Source of the DNA: Phycisphaerales bacterium
GTDB lineage: Bacteria > Planctomycetota > Phycisphaerae > Phycisphaerales > UBA1924
Direction: 5' to 3'
Length of the DNA: 64,000 bases
Assembly: GCA_020845755.1 (NCBI GenBank)
Contig: JADLFE010000004.1
Span: 1 to 64,000, forward strand
The notes under the pieces were generated by a model. It did not search any database, had not been told where the DNA came from, and saw only the letters and a list, made by a program, of their open reading frames with translations. The translations under genes were made by a program, and so were the position numbers. Of this stretch, positions 46,417 to 55,942 are shown piece by piece (position 1 is the stretch's first letter; every line of letters starts with the position of its first letter).

Positions 46417-46439
46417 TACACTGGTTGGGAGAACCAACC
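46417..46439 (+). promoter_or_regulatory. TACACT -10-like box and hairpin leading into the vWA operon
   Basis: TACACT (46417-46422) is followed at once by a perfect stem GGTTGG (46423-46428) and CCAACC (46434-46439) with loop GAGAA. No convincing -35 is found. It lies about 100 bases before the first gene of the five-gene operon. Confidence 0.4.
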
Positions 46440-46538
46440 GAGGGCGGCGAGCGAACCCAAAGTGGGCTGACTGCGTCGGACGAGAAGCGATCGTCGGGTC
46501 CAGAGTGGGGTTCGATCAGGTCGATACGGGTGATAGCC

Positions 46539-47531
46539 ATGGCATCGTCGATACCAACCCCGGGCAATGAGAATCCGATGTTGAGGGCGGCGGCCGGTCC
46601 GCTGCTGCGGACGTGGGCATCACGGATTCTCATCGTGGCATTGGCGGTGTCGGTGCTTTTTCACCTGACGGGGCTGATGCTGGCGTCGGTGTATCGGCTG
46701 GGGGTTGGCGGAGGGCCGGGCGCTGGAACGGGGACGAAAACGCCGGTCGAGTTTGCGGTGGTGAGCGAGGCGGAGTTGGCGAGCCTGCAGCGCGGGGCGG
46801 AGGTGATCTCTGACGTACCGGCGCCGATCGGCGACGGGGTGTCGAGTGAATCGCCGGGGACGCGACTGACACTGGATGACATGACGGCCTCGGACCTGCT
46901 TGGGTCGGGCGACTCACCCGGGACGGCGTTTTCGGCGTCCGACATCAGCGGAAGCCTGGGAGACGGTGCCGTCGGTGCCGGAGCGGGCGGCGGCGGAGGT
47001 GGCGGCGGTGCGAGTTTCTTCGGCGTCGAGGCGCAGGGGAATCGGTTTGCATACGTCGTGGACGTGTCCGGATCGATGAGCGTGGGCGGGAAACTCGAGG
47101 CGCTGCAGCACGAATTGACGCAGTCGGTCAATCAGTTGCTGGAGACTTCATCGATCACGATTGTGCCGTTCTCGTCGCAGTACGAGGTGCTCGGCTCGAC
47201 GAACGGCAAGGCGACGTGGATCGACGCGAACGATCGGAATAAGAAGGGCGTGGTGCGGAATATCACGACGCTGCGTGCCAACGGCGGGACGAATCCCGGG
47301 CCAGCGTTCGTGCTGGTGTTCTCGATGAAGCCGAGACCGGACGCGATTTACTTCATGACGGACGGCGAGTTTCCGGAGCAGATCGCGTCGGAGATCATGG
47401 CGCTGAACGCGGAGTACAAGATCCCGATCCACTGCATCTGCTTTGTCAGCGACGGCGCGGCGGACATGATGAAGGTGATCGCGCAGAAATCCGGCGGGAC
47501 ATACACGTTTGTGCCGGGCCCCAGGCCATGA
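46539..47531 (+). CDS. Membrane-anchored von Willebrand factor A protein, gene 1 of five-gene operon
   Basis: A 330-residue protein from ATG 46539 with one membrane helix (about residues 28-52), a low-complexity Ser/Asp/Gly stretch ending in a run of glycines (about residues 143-158) and a C-terminal vWA domain. The block ASFFGVEAQGNRFAYVVDVS is a form common in planctomycete vWA proteins. The MIDAS is complete: DVSGS (Asp175, Ser177, Ser179), the threonine in NGGTNPGPAF and the aspartate in FMTDGEFP. A metal-dependent protein-binding role outside the inner membrane is expected. Its stop overlaps the next gene by 4 bases. Confidence 0.88.
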   Translation: MASSIPTPGNENPMLRAAAGPLLRTWASRILIVALAVSVLFHLTGLMLASVYRLGVGGGPGAGTGTKTPVEFAVVSEAELASLQRGAEVISDVPAPIGDGVSSESPGTRLTLDDMTASDLLGSGDSPGTAFSASDISGSLGDGAVGAGAGGGGGGGGASFFGVEAQGNRFAYVVDVSGSMSVGGKLEALQHELTQSVNQLLETSSITIVPFSSQYEVLGSTNGKATWIDANDRNKKGVVRNITTLRANGGTNPGPAFVLVFSMKPRPDAIYFMTDGEFPEQIASEIMALNAEYKIPIHCICFVSDGAADMMKVIAQKSGGTYTFVPGPRP

Positions 47532-48670
47532 CCGAAATCCTCGGCGTCATCTTTCTGGCGGGGTCGATGACGCAGGTAACGCTGCGTGATGGCACCCGCT
47601 CAGGGTCACCGGTCGAAGCGGTCTCGATCGATGGCGTGCGCGTGGGCGGGGCGATGGTCGGGCTTGATCGCGTGAAGGCGGTCGAGGGCGAGTTTGCCCA
47701 GCAATGGGGCACAATCGCAGCAACTGCGGACGACGCCTGGCGTGTAAGGCAGCGATTCGAGCGAGGTGATCTGGCGGGCGCGGAGGTCATTGCGGAGCCC
47801 TTGTTTACCCAACTTGTGGGCAACCGCGGACCGACGGCGGCGATGGTGGCGGAGGTCTTGACGCGGGTGCGCGTGAAGCGCAGTTCGCAGACGGGTGCGC
47901 TTGAAGCGTGGCTGGCCTGGTATGACTGCGGGAACGAGTCGGAGCCGCTTCCGTCGAGCTTTGCAGGTGACCTCGCTTCGCGGCGGGCGGTGCTGGCGGA
48001 TCGCTGGCCGACGCTGTCGATCGATGCGGTGTCTGGATTGCTCTCGACGCTCCCGCCAATCTGGATCAATGTGCCCTCGGTGCAGGCGTGGGTGCGATCG
48101 GCGGACAAGGCGCACGCACACGAGGAGCGTCGGTCCGCGGCGTATGAGCGCTTGTATCGTGCCGCGGCGAAGTTCGAGGTTGATGGCTCGCCGGTTGATG
48201 TCGGCGGGCTTGAACTGAAGCTCGATGGGCCGAAACTGGTATCGGAGATCGTGATCGCTCGTGCGGGGGAAGTGAACGCGCGGGAAGCGGCACGGCGAGA
48301 TCTGCTGAAGCGGCTCGAAGGTTCGCCTCCTGCGTGGCTGGAGGCATGGGTGCGGATTGCGTTGGGGCGGTCGATGCTAAGGGAGGTCGATCCTGAGGTG
48401 CGTCGGCGCGGCGTTCTGCACCTGCTGCATGTTCCCGCGAGGTTCGCCACGGACTCGCCGTATCTGGCGGGGATTGCGCTGGCGGAATCATCGCGCGCGC
48501 TTCTTGAACTTGGAGATCGGGATGGAGCGGACGTGATTCGCGCTGAACTCCTGCGCGATTACCCTTCGCATCAGGCGCTGGACTGGCCGGGCGTGCGCGA
48601 CTGGCCGGCTCGAGGTAGTTCGAGCGTGGCTGGTCCGGCGGGGAGCAGAGACTCCGGGGGCAAGCCATGA
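47528..48670 (+). CDS. Hypothetical protein, gene 2 of five-gene operon
   Basis: A 380-residue protein without a recognised family. ATG 47528 overlaps the vWA stop. The first 55 residues look like beta strands (TQVTLRDGTRSGSPVEAVSI then VGGAMVGLDRVKAVEG), possibly a small barrel that reads like a rule or ruler domain; the remainder is helical and Leu/Ala/Arg-rich. The hydrophobic start LGVIFLAG is too short to be a sure signal peptide. The C-terminus is Ser/Gly-rich. It is known only by its place in the operon. Confidence 0.75.
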   Translation: MTEILGVIFLAGSMTQVTLRDGTRSGSPVEAVSIDGVRVGGAMVGLDRVKAVEGEFAQQWGTIAATADDAWRVRQRFERGDLAGAEVIAEPLFTQLVGNRGPTAAMVAEVLTRVRVKRSSQTGALEAWLAWYDCGNESEPLPSSFAGDLASRRAVLADRWPTLSIDAVSGLLSTLPPIWINVPSVQAWVRSADKAHAHEERRSAAYERLYRAAAKFEVDGSPVDVGGLELKLDGPKLVSEIVIARAGEVNAREAARRDLLKRLEGSPPAWLEAWVRIALGRSMLREVDPEVRRRGVLHLLHVPARFATDSPYLAGIALAESSRALLELGDRDGADVIRAELLRDYPSHQALDWPGVRDWPARGSSSVAGPAGSRDSGGKP

Positions 48671-51387
48671 CGCGAGCGGGCACGACATCGCGGCGGGCGC
48701 TCCTTGCGTTGTTGTCCTGTGCGGTGGCCTGGATGAACCCCGTGAGCCGCTCGGAAGCGTCGCCTCCGGCGGGAGATGACGCGCTGGAGGGATACCTCGA
48801 GAGTCGTGATCTGTCGAACCTGCTGGCGGCGCAGTTGCGCGGGCGGCTTGCGACCGCGGCGGGCGAGTCGCGAAACGAGATCGCGGAGAGGCTCGGACGG
48901 GTGTACGTGCGGCAGTTGTCGCAGGCCAAGACGCCGGACGAGCGACGTGTGATCGAGGACGCGGCGCGAGTGCTGCTGGAATCGATGCCGGAGTCTTCGG
49001 TGTTCGAGTTGCGCATCGACTTTGCGAAGGCGTCGTACCTTCGGGCCGAAGACCTGATCGAGCGATTCCGCGTGCGGATCGTGGGAGAGGCTCAATTACA
49101 GGAGGCTGACCGGCTGTTGCGGCAGATCACGCCGCAGTTCCAGGAGATCGCGACGCGGGTGGGTCATCGGATCGAACTTCTGGAACGGAAGGAAGCCGGC
49201 TCGCGTCAGGACGAACTGGAGGAGACCAAGGCGCAATTGGCGGATGCACGCAGGGCGCGGTCGCTGGCGCAGTATTACGCGGGCTGGTGCGGGTATTACG
49301 GCGCGATGCTCACGAACAACAAGGGCACCGCGATGCGGGCCATGCAGGATTTCGGCTGGCTGCTCAACTCCGGCGGGGGAAAGATCCCCGAATTCGATCG
49401 GGTCCCCAAGGCACTTCTGAAATACGAGCATGTTGCAAGGGCGGCGGTGGGCGTTGCGATGTGCGCCTCGCTGCGCGACAACGACGTGGAAGCGCTCCGG
49501 TGGCTTGACTTGGTTGATGACACCGACGGGATCTCCCCGGCGCTGCGGGCAGAACTGCTTTCACGTCGCATGGTGGTCCTGGCTGGCGCGAAACGGTGGT
49601 CCGATCTTGAACTGCTGCTGAAACGGCGCGCGGCTGATCGCAAGAAAGACCAATCACTTCTCACTCCGTCGGAGGCGAGGCTCCTGGCTGTGCTAGCGCT
49701 CGACGCCGCATCGGCACAGGGAGACAGCGTAAGGCCCGGGCGGATACAGATCGAATCGCTGTCGCAGATTGCTCTGGCGGAACTGGTTTCGCAAGGGCGC
49801 GTCGCCGACGTTCTCGACATCGTCAACCGCTACGGAACGAATCCGATCGGGCAGGACGGGTTCATCGTCGTCTACGTTCGCGGCTTGCAGTCGTATGAGC
49901 GAGCACGCGACGCGCACAAGAAGATCGACCCCGGCGCGACCGATCCGGTGAATGACGATGCGGTGGCGAACCTGTATCGCCAGGCAGCGGACGTGTTCGC
50001 GGCCGCGACGCTCGCGTCGGACGCGCCGCGCTATAGCACGGACGTGGGGCGCGCCTCCATGCTCCGCGGGCTGGCGATGTTCTACGCGGGGGACATGACG
50101 CGTTCTGCGGAGATCTTCGCGAATGTCGGGAATACGGCCACGGATGCGAAACTGAAAGAAGAGGCGTTGTGGTACGCGATCGTGTCGCTGGATCGCGCGG
50201 TGGAGGACGGGAAGAAGTCGCTGGTGAGCGAGCGAGATCGCGTCGCTACGCTGTTCCTGACGACGTTTCCCGCGTCTCCCAATGCGGCCAGACTGCTGCT
50301 TCGTCGCGCGGGCGATGGGCTGATCCCTGATGCAAAGGTCGTGGACATCCTGCTCGCGACGCCGACGGAGTCGCCGATGTTCGAGGCGGCGCGGCGTCAG
50401 GCGGCGTTTGTCCTGTTCAGGATGCAGCGGCGAGCGCCGGGCGACCGCGTGCTGACGCGAAGATTCATGGACATCTCGACCGAGGCCCTCTCGCCGCTGA
50501 TCGTGCAGTGCCGCCTGTCGCCCAAGGACAAGGATCTCCCGACGATCGCGCTGCGGCTGGTCAGACAGATCGCGGAGGTGGGATTGTCAGCGTCGCCGCC
50601 CGAGGTAAACACGGTCGAGCGGGTGCTGGCGCAGTGGAGCGACCTATCGGACGAACTCGGGCTGGGAGGGAGCGGGTCGTCGGAGGAAATCGCGTACCGC
50701 CGGCTGCAGATCTCTCTGGTGCAAGGGAACGTCGATGCGGCGGTCGAGGCGTTTGAGAAACTCGGTCCCGGCCAGTTCCGCAAGAGCGCCGAGCGATTGC
50801 TCTACAAGCACGCGGTGAAGGCGTGGGAGGCCGCGCCTCGCTCGGTTGAGGCCGCCCGCGCGGTGGTGCGGTTCGGCACTCCAGTGGCGGAGCAACTGAT
50901 CGCTGGTGATTCCGCGTTCCAACAGCCGGTGACGCTCGGCGTATGCAACGACGTGGCGGCAGCAGCGGCAATCGTCTTTGAGGAGGCGAAGGACATCGCG
51001 GTGCGTGACGCAGCGATCAAGCTCGATCGCAAGGCGTTTGAGAGCGGAACGCCGTCGGCCACGGCCGTGCGCCGCCTGGCGAGGTTGAGCGAGCATGCGG
51101 GAGATTCCTCGTTGCCGCTTGCGTGCTGGCAGCGAATCCTGGGAGGCGTGCCGAGCGGGACGGGCGATTGGTTTGAGGCACGCTATGAAACACTGCGATT
51201 GATCGCGGCGTCAGAGCCCGAGAAGGCGAGGCAGATCTGCGAGCAGTATCGCGTGCTCTATCCGGACTGGGGTGAGAAGCCCTGGAACGAGAAGATCCGC
51301 GAGATCGCGGTGCGGCTTGACGTCGCCACGGTGCCGTCGGCGGGCGGCCCGGGTCAGAATCCGAACGCGGGAGGCGGGAACAGATGA
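48667..51387 (+). CDS. Large exported helical-repeat protein, gene 3 of five-gene operon
   Basis: A 906-residue protein with a Sec-type signal (RRALLALLSCAVAWMNPVSR, cleavage near residue 31). The rest is almost entirely helical, with TPR-like pairs such as LYRQAADVFAAATLAS, LRGLAMFYAGDMTRSAEIFA and LQISLVQGNVDAAVEAFEKL. It has no catalytic motif. A solenoid scaffold in the periplasm is likely. The short tail is Gly/Pro/Asn-rich. It overlaps both neighbours by 4 bases. Confidence 0.8.
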   Translation: MTRAGTTSRRALLALLSCAVAWMNPVSRSEASPPAGDDALEGYLESRDLSNLLAAQLRGRLATAAGESRNEIAERLGRVYVRQLSQAKTPDERRVIEDAARVLLESMPESSVFELRIDFAKASYLRAEDLIERFRVRIVGEAQLQEADRLLRQITPQFQEIATRVGHRIELLERKEAGSRQDELEETKAQLADARRARSLAQYYAGWCGYYGAMLTNNKGTAMRAMQDFGWLLNSGGGKIPEFDRVPKALLKYEHVARAAVGVAMCASLRDNDVEALRWLDLVDDTDGISPALRAELLSRRMVVLAGAKRWSDLELLLKRRAADRKKDQSLLTPSEARLLAVLALDAASAQGDSVRPGRIQIESLSQIALAELVSQGRVADVLDIVNRYGTNPIGQDGFIVVYVRGLQSYERARDAHKKIDPGATDPVNDDAVANLYRQAADVFAAATLASDAPRYSTDVGRASMLRGLAMFYAGDMTRSAEIFANVGNTATDAKLKEEALWYAIVSLDRAVEDGKKSLVSERDRVATLFLTTFPASPNAARLLLRRAGDGLIPDAKVVDILLATPTESPMFEAARRQAAFVLFRMQRRAPGDRVLTRRFMDISTEALSPLIVQCRLSPKDKDLPTIALRLVRQIAEVGLSASPPEVNTVERVLAQWSDLSDELGLGGSGSSEEIAYRRLQISLVQGNVDAAVEAFEKLGPGQFRKSAERLLYKHAVKAWEAAPRSVEAARAVVRFGTPVAEQLIAGDSAFQQPVTLGVCNDVAAAAAIVFEEAKDIAVRDAAIKLDRKAFESGTPSATAVRRLARLSEHAGDSSLPLACWQRILGGVPSGTGDWFEARYETLRLIAASEPEKARQICEQYRVLYPDWGEKPWNEKIREIAVRLDVATVPSAGGPGQNPNAGGGNR

Positions 51388-54188
51388 GCGACTCTCGCCA
51401 TGTCGAATCGCTCGTGAAGTTTCTGGGCGAAGCGGCCGCGCCCGGGCACGCGTTCGCCGTGCTCGGACTCGAGAGACTCGCTCACGCAGACACGGTGGTG
51501 CTCCGGGCGCTGAACGAGCAATTGGCGAAGGTGGCGGCGCATCCGCAGAACTCCACACCTGAGGCGGATGAAGTCCGCATGATCCTGCATACGGCCGCGG
51601 CACAACTGATGTCGAAGCGGCGCACGGCGGAGCATGTGCTGGCTGCAGGATCATCGGGCGGCATGACGAACGGGGGAGGGCCGTGCCAGTCACAGTCGAT
51701 GCCACGCGGGCTCGTCGCGCCCGTGGTTCTCGCGGAGTTGCAGGTGATCATGGCGCGGCACGGCGGGATGTCGCGCGAGGCAATGAGCGAATTCTCGGCG
51801 CTTGCGGAGCGGGAGAATGTCGAACTGGCCGAGTTGATGGATGCGTTTGCATCGCCGCCGAAGGCGCAGCCTGAGCCGACGAAGCCCTCGCCGCGTGGGC
51901 TCGCGTGGCCCGCGGATCTGTCTGAGCCACGGCCGGAGGAGATTGTTCGCCCGGGCGAGATCCCGGAGGACATCGACCCCGCGACACGAACGCTCAAGCA
52001 CGCGGTGATCATCGCGGGAATCGCGGTGGTGGCACTGCTCACGATGGCGGGCGTGGTTGTTGCGATCGTTCGCTCGTATGCAACAGCACCGAGCGTTGCG
52101 GACGACCGTGCGATCAGCGAGCAGACAAACCCCGACGCGCCACGCGTCGAGTATTTCCCCTCTCCGACACCCGACGAGCAGGCGGCCAAGGCAAAGAACA
52201 CATCCAGATCGAAGGAGGCGGCCAGACCCGCGGCACCGCCGATGGGCGATGCGCCGGCGCTGGTGCATCAACTCGGCACGTGCCTCGAAGAGATCAACGT
52301 CGATGCGTCAGCGGCGATATCGCGATTCGGTGACGTACTCGGGAGGCTCGCGGAGTGCTGGGATCAACTTGCGCCCGACCAACTGCTGGCGGCTCAGGAT
52401 CGGATCGTGGAGTTCGTGTATCGCGCCGGAAGTGATGCGTCGCGCGCGGGCGAGGTGGTCGATGCGCTGAACACGACGACGGATTCCACGTTCAACGCCA
52501 AGTCGATCAACAAGCGGGCGTTCTCTGCCGGGATGTTTGCGCGGCTGTCGCGTGAGAGCGATCTGCCCGGCGTCATCGCTCGCGAGGTCAGCACGCAGGT
52601 CGCCGCGGCCGGACTCTCGGACGGGGCCACGTTCGGCCTGGGCGCGCGGGGGGCGGTCGTGAGGATCTCGGGCGAGATGGTGAAGGCGATAGCGATAGCC
52701 GGCCCGACGGCGACGGGCGATGATCCGTGGGCGGCATGGCTCCGGCTGGTTGACGTCGTGTCCGGCGCGGACGAGGCCATTCGAGATCGATTGATCGCGG
52801 GCGCGGTCGAGTCGATCCTGATCGATTTCCCTGAGCCATTGAACCCCGCGGCAGAGAGCGTGGCGAAGCGGCTGATCGCGAAACTTTCGTGGCGTGAGGA
52901 CAGCCCGGCTCGGCACCGCGTGATCGGCTGGTTCGGCGATCCCCGCATCACGCCCGAGGATCTCTCGTTGATTACAGGCGTGATCGCCGAGAGCAGCGCT
53001 CCGGGTGTCGATCGCACGATGGTGCTGGCGAGGGACGCCGACCCGGCGCAACGTGATCGACTCCGCGAGGTGTATGAGGCCGCCTGGGGCGCGGGGGAGG
53101 CCAAGCCCAAGGACGAGTTGATCGCGGCGTGGATCACCGTCGCGAAGCAATACGCCGACAGCACGGATTCGACGGCGACGCCTGCGGAGTCCATGGCACG
53201 AGCGGTGATCCTGTCGCGTCTCAGCGAGGCGGCCGCTCGGATCTGGGTGGGAGAGGATGTCGAGCCCGCCGAGATCGTCAAGGCGCCGGAGGCGACCGTG
53301 GTGAATCTGTTGACCTCCCCGGGCGCGAACGCGGGCGCGCTGAGTGGCGATGCGGGCGGCGAATGGGCGGAACGGTATATCTCCGCCAAGGCACAACCCT
53401 CCGAGCGGCTTCGGTTGCTGGGAGAGTTGGCCACGCGTGATTCGATCGGCGCCGCGGACGCGGAAGTCCTGATTGTCGAGGCGATCCGCGGCAACTCGTC
53501 GTCAATCCGTCGCGCGGCGGACACCGCGGTGCGCCGCCTCGCGAAGACGCCGCAGATCGTGAACGCCATGCTGGAGCAGGCGTATCTGCTGCCCAAGGCC
53601 AGCGAGGTGATCGATCTTGCAGAGTTGATATCGGGCACTTCACTCCCGCCGACGCGGGACGCCTCTTGGCGAGCGGCGGTGCGTCGTTCGCTGGTGGAGA
53701 GGCTGCTTCAGTTGCTGGCTTCCGAGGGGGACGACGGTGCGATCGACGCGTTGACAGAGCGGCTGGCATTGACCTACGCGGGGAGGCAGGTCGCGGCGAC
53801 GACGGATCGTCTTCCGCCGGATGCGACCGCGGGAGCGCCGATCGACGCGTTGCGGAAGTCGCTCTCCGCATGGGATCGATTGGCTCGCTCGCTCACGGCG
53901 TCGGGGCGTGAGCCGTTGCGGCTGGACCAGATCGAACGCCGTGCGGTGGCTCGCGCCAAGAACGCCAATGGGATCGTGCAGAAATTCGCGGCGGATCAGG
54001 TGACGCTGGCCGAGACTATGGTGTATTCGATCGCGTGCGAGCGTCCGGCTCGTTCGGGCGAGATCACACGCGTGCTCGAGGAATTGTCGACCCGACGGCG
54101 CATGGCTGAACATGTGATGACGCAGTTGCGGGACGGCGAGCGTGCGATGCTTGAACTCTGGATCATCCGGCTGGAGGGCGGGCGGTGA
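51384..54188 (+). CDS. Large membrane protein with J-domain-like N-terminus, gene 4 of five-gene operon
   Basis: A 934-residue protein. Residues 23-78 have the shape of a J domain: HAFAVLGLE, then a helix with LRALNEQLAK, then AAHPQNSTPEADEVRMIL and a last helix AAAQLM; HPQ (residues 53-55) replaces the catalytic HPD. A Pro/Glu-rich linker leads to one membrane helix (about residues 206-229, HAVIIAGIAVVALLTMAGVV). The 700-residue C-terminal part is helical and unlike known families. Loss of HPD suggests it does not stimulate Hsp70 in the normal way. The J-domain reading is my inference from pattern, not a search result. Confidence 0.75.
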   Translation: MSDSRHVESLVKFLGEAAAPGHAFAVLGLERLAHADTVVLRALNEQLAKVAAHPQNSTPEADEVRMILHTAAAQLMSKRRTAEHVLAAGSSGGMTNGGGPCQSQSMPRGLVAPVVLAELQVIMARHGGMSREAMSEFSALAERENVELAELMDAFASPPKAQPEPTKPSPRGLAWPADLSEPRPEEIVRPGEIPEDIDPATRTLKHAVIIAGIAVVALLTMAGVVVAIVRSYATAPSVADDRAISEQTNPDAPRVEYFPSPTPDEQAAKAKNTSRSKEAARPAAPPMGDAPALVHQLGTCLEEINVDASAAISRFGDVLGRLAECWDQLAPDQLLAAQDRIVEFVYRAGSDASRAGEVVDALNTTTDSTFNAKSINKRAFSAGMFARLSRESDLPGVIAREVSTQVAAAGLSDGATFGLGARGAVVRISGEMVKAIAIAGPTATGDDPWAAWLRLVDVVSGADEAIRDRLIAGAVESILIDFPEPLNPAAESVAKRLIAKLSWREDSPARHRVIGWFGDPRITPEDLSLITGVIAESSAPGVDRTMVLARDADPAQRDRLREVYEAAWGAGEAKPKDELIAAWITVAKQYADSTDSTATPAESMARAVILSRLSEAAARIWVGEDVEPAEIVKAPEATVVNLLTSPGANAGALSGDAGGEWAERYISAKAQPSERLRLLGELATRDSIGAADAEVLIVEAIRGNSSSIRRAADTAVRRLAKTPQIVNAMLEQAYLLPKASEVIDLAELISGTSLPPTRDASWRAAVRRSLVERLLQLLASEGDDGAIDALTERLALTYAGRQVAATTDRLPPDATAGAPIDALRKSLSAWDRLARSLTASGREPLRLDQIERRAVARAKNANGIVQKFAADQVTLAETMVYSIACERPARSGEITRVLEELSTRRRMAEHVMTQLRDGERAMLELWIIRLEGGR

Positions 54189-55300
54189 AGCACGATCGGA
54201 TCATCGCATCGGCCGCCTTTGTCGCGTGGTGCGGCATGGCGATCGCGCAGCCCGCCGACCCACCCTTGCCCGATGCGGCCAAGCCCGAAATGGTGAAGCC
54301 CACGGTGACCGCGGGCCCGCCATCGTCGCAGGTCACGGGCATTTCCGCGCCGGCGTCGTGGCGTGGTGATGCGGTGCTGACCGATGAGATTCTCGCGAGG
54401 CTCTCGTCGATCTCGCCGGGTGATCCCGAATCGCTGTTGCGCGCCGGCGAGGACATTGCCGCTATGGGCACGCCGCTCTCGGTTCGGGTGGCGCGGCGGA
54501 TGCTGGCTGGCGCGATCGAGGTTGACCGCACAAGGGCCGACGGGCGTGTTGCCGCCGGAGCGTGCCTGCTCCTCGCGGAACTCTCGACAAATGAGCCCGA
54601 TCGACGCTGGTTCGCCGCACTGGCGAGAGCGATGGAGGCGGCTGGCACGAATCGTTCGTGGCTGCGCTTGGGCGAAGAGGCTTATAACGCAGAGGCGGCC
54701 TACAACGCGGCGTGTGTCGTCGGGCTCGTCCGGGCTGGCGATGGGCTCGCGGCACGCCAGATCCTCAACGAGCCCGGCGTGCGGCAAGTCCTCCTCGATC
54801 ACGAGAGGTTGCTGAGCACGATCGGCGAGCCGGGCGGGCTGGCGTATCTCGAAAAGGAGGCCGGACGCTGGCCGTGCCCGGAGTGTCGGAACGACCGCGT
54901 GGTGCGCACGGTCATTGATCGCCAAGCGCAGTACAAATTGTGCCCTACGTGCAACGGCAATCCGGGGCCGGTGCTCGGCGATGACGCCGTCATCCTGCAA
55001 CTACGCTTGGAGGCGAGGTTGCTCCACGGCGTGCAGCGTTCGTGGGCGGCGCAACTGGCGGCGGATCACGGCCTCCCGCTTGACGATCCCGATCCCGACG
55101 ATCTGTCGAATGTGCTGGGCTTTGATAGTCTGGCGATCGTCTTCAAGAACGGCGGGTGGTATCGGGTGGATGGAACTCAGCCAGGGCCCGTATCACCGTT
55201 CGCGCCGGCGGCCAAGCCCGCGGATGGAGGGGCGCCGGGCGATGGGAACATCAAACCCCAGGCGCCAGTCGAAACTCCGAACCAGCAATCGAGCGGCTGA
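54185..55300 (+). CDS. Exported zinc-ribbon protein, gene 5 of five-gene operon
   Basis: A 371-residue protein starting at GTG 54185, overlapping the previous stop (GTGA). A Sec signal (RIIASAAFVAWCGMAIAQ) is followed by a Pro-rich linker, then a helical domain (about residues 60-220). Two CxxC pairs, CPEC (231-234) and CPTCNGNPG (253-261), 18 residues apart, form a likely zinc ribbon; the second resembles the CxxCxGxG unit of DnaJ. The C-terminal part (GVQRSWAAQLAADHGLPLDD) is unassigned, and the tail is Pro/Gly-rich. An exported zinc-binding partner of the other four proteins is inferred. Confidence 0.78.
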   Translation: MKHDRIIASAAFVAWCGMAIAQPADPPLPDAAKPEMVKPTVTAGPPSSQVTGISAPASWRGDAVLTDEILARLSSISPGDPESLLRAGEDIAAMGTPLSVRVARRMLAGAIEVDRTRADGRVAAGACLLLAELSTNEPDRRWFAALARAMEAAGTNRSWLRLGEEAYNAEAAYNAACVVGLVRAGDGLAARQILNEPGVRQVLLDHERLLSTIGEPGGLAYLEKEAGRWPCPECRNDRVVRTVIDRQAQYKLCPTCNGNPGPVLGDDAVILQLRLEARLLHGVQRSWAAQLAADHGLPLDDPDPDDLSNVLGFDSLAIVFKNGGWYRVDGTQPGPVSPFAPAAKPADGGAPGDGNIKPQAPVETPNQQSSG

Positions 55301-55380
55301 GTCGGTCGCGGCTCTCTGACGACGGTCCGGCGTACACTCTTGCCCCGCGGATGAGCCGCGTGACTGGAAGGAACCTTGCC

Positions 55381-55800
55381 ATGGCCGACGCCCCGCAGCC
55401 CGCGCCCGAGTCCAAGCCCGCGACCCCCGCGGTGCCCGACGCCAAGCCGACTATCACCTTCGACGAATTCGCCAAACTCGACCTGCGCGTTGCGCGGGTG
55501 GTGGCGGCGGTCAATCACCCATCGGCCGACAAACTGCTCAAACTCACGCTCGACGATGGGAGCGGCACTCCGCGACAGATCTGCGCTGGAATCCGTGCCG
55601 ATTACACGGCCGAGTCGATGGTCGGGAAACTGATCGTGATCGTGGCGAACCTGGCGCCGCGTGTCATCCGGGGCGAAGAATCCCGCGGCATGCTCCTGGC
55701 GGCTAGCAACGTGCCCAAGGACGCGGCGGCGGACACGCCACGACGCGTGGTGGTCCTGAGCCCGTCGGCGGAAATCTCGCCTGGCTCGATCGTGTCGTGA
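55381..55800 (+). CDS. Free-standing tRNA-binding domain (MetRS C-terminal/CsaA type)
   Basis: A 139-residue protein from ATG 55381 with GGAAGGA 6-7 bases upstream. The OB-fold EMAP/Trbp111 domain occupies residues about 25-139: FDEFAKLDLRVARVVAAVNH, HPSADKLLKLTLDDG, VGKLIVIVANLAPRVIRGEE and SRGMLLAAS. The first 25 residues are an Ala/Pro linker of the sort that joins this domain to methionyl-tRNA synthetase, so it may be a detached MetRS C-terminal domain or a tRNA/chaperone protein like CsaA. A TACACT about 50 bases upstream may be its -10. Confidence 0.9.
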   Translation: MADAPQPAPESKPATPAVPDAKPTITFDEFAKLDLRVARVVAAVNHPSADKLLKLTLDDGSGTPRQICAGIRADYTAESMVGKLIVIVANLAPRVIRGEESRGMLLAASNVPKDAAADTPRRVVVLSPSAEISPGSIVS

Positions 55801-55942
55801 CATCCCAAGCAGACCGGGCGGCTTGCCCGGACCCAGACTCGACTCGGAACGCCGCGTGAGGCGCGCTCCCCGGTTGCGTCACGAACCATGCCGCGGCGCG
55901 TCCCGGGAAAGCGAGCCCGCGTCGGCGTGGTGGCGCACAAGA

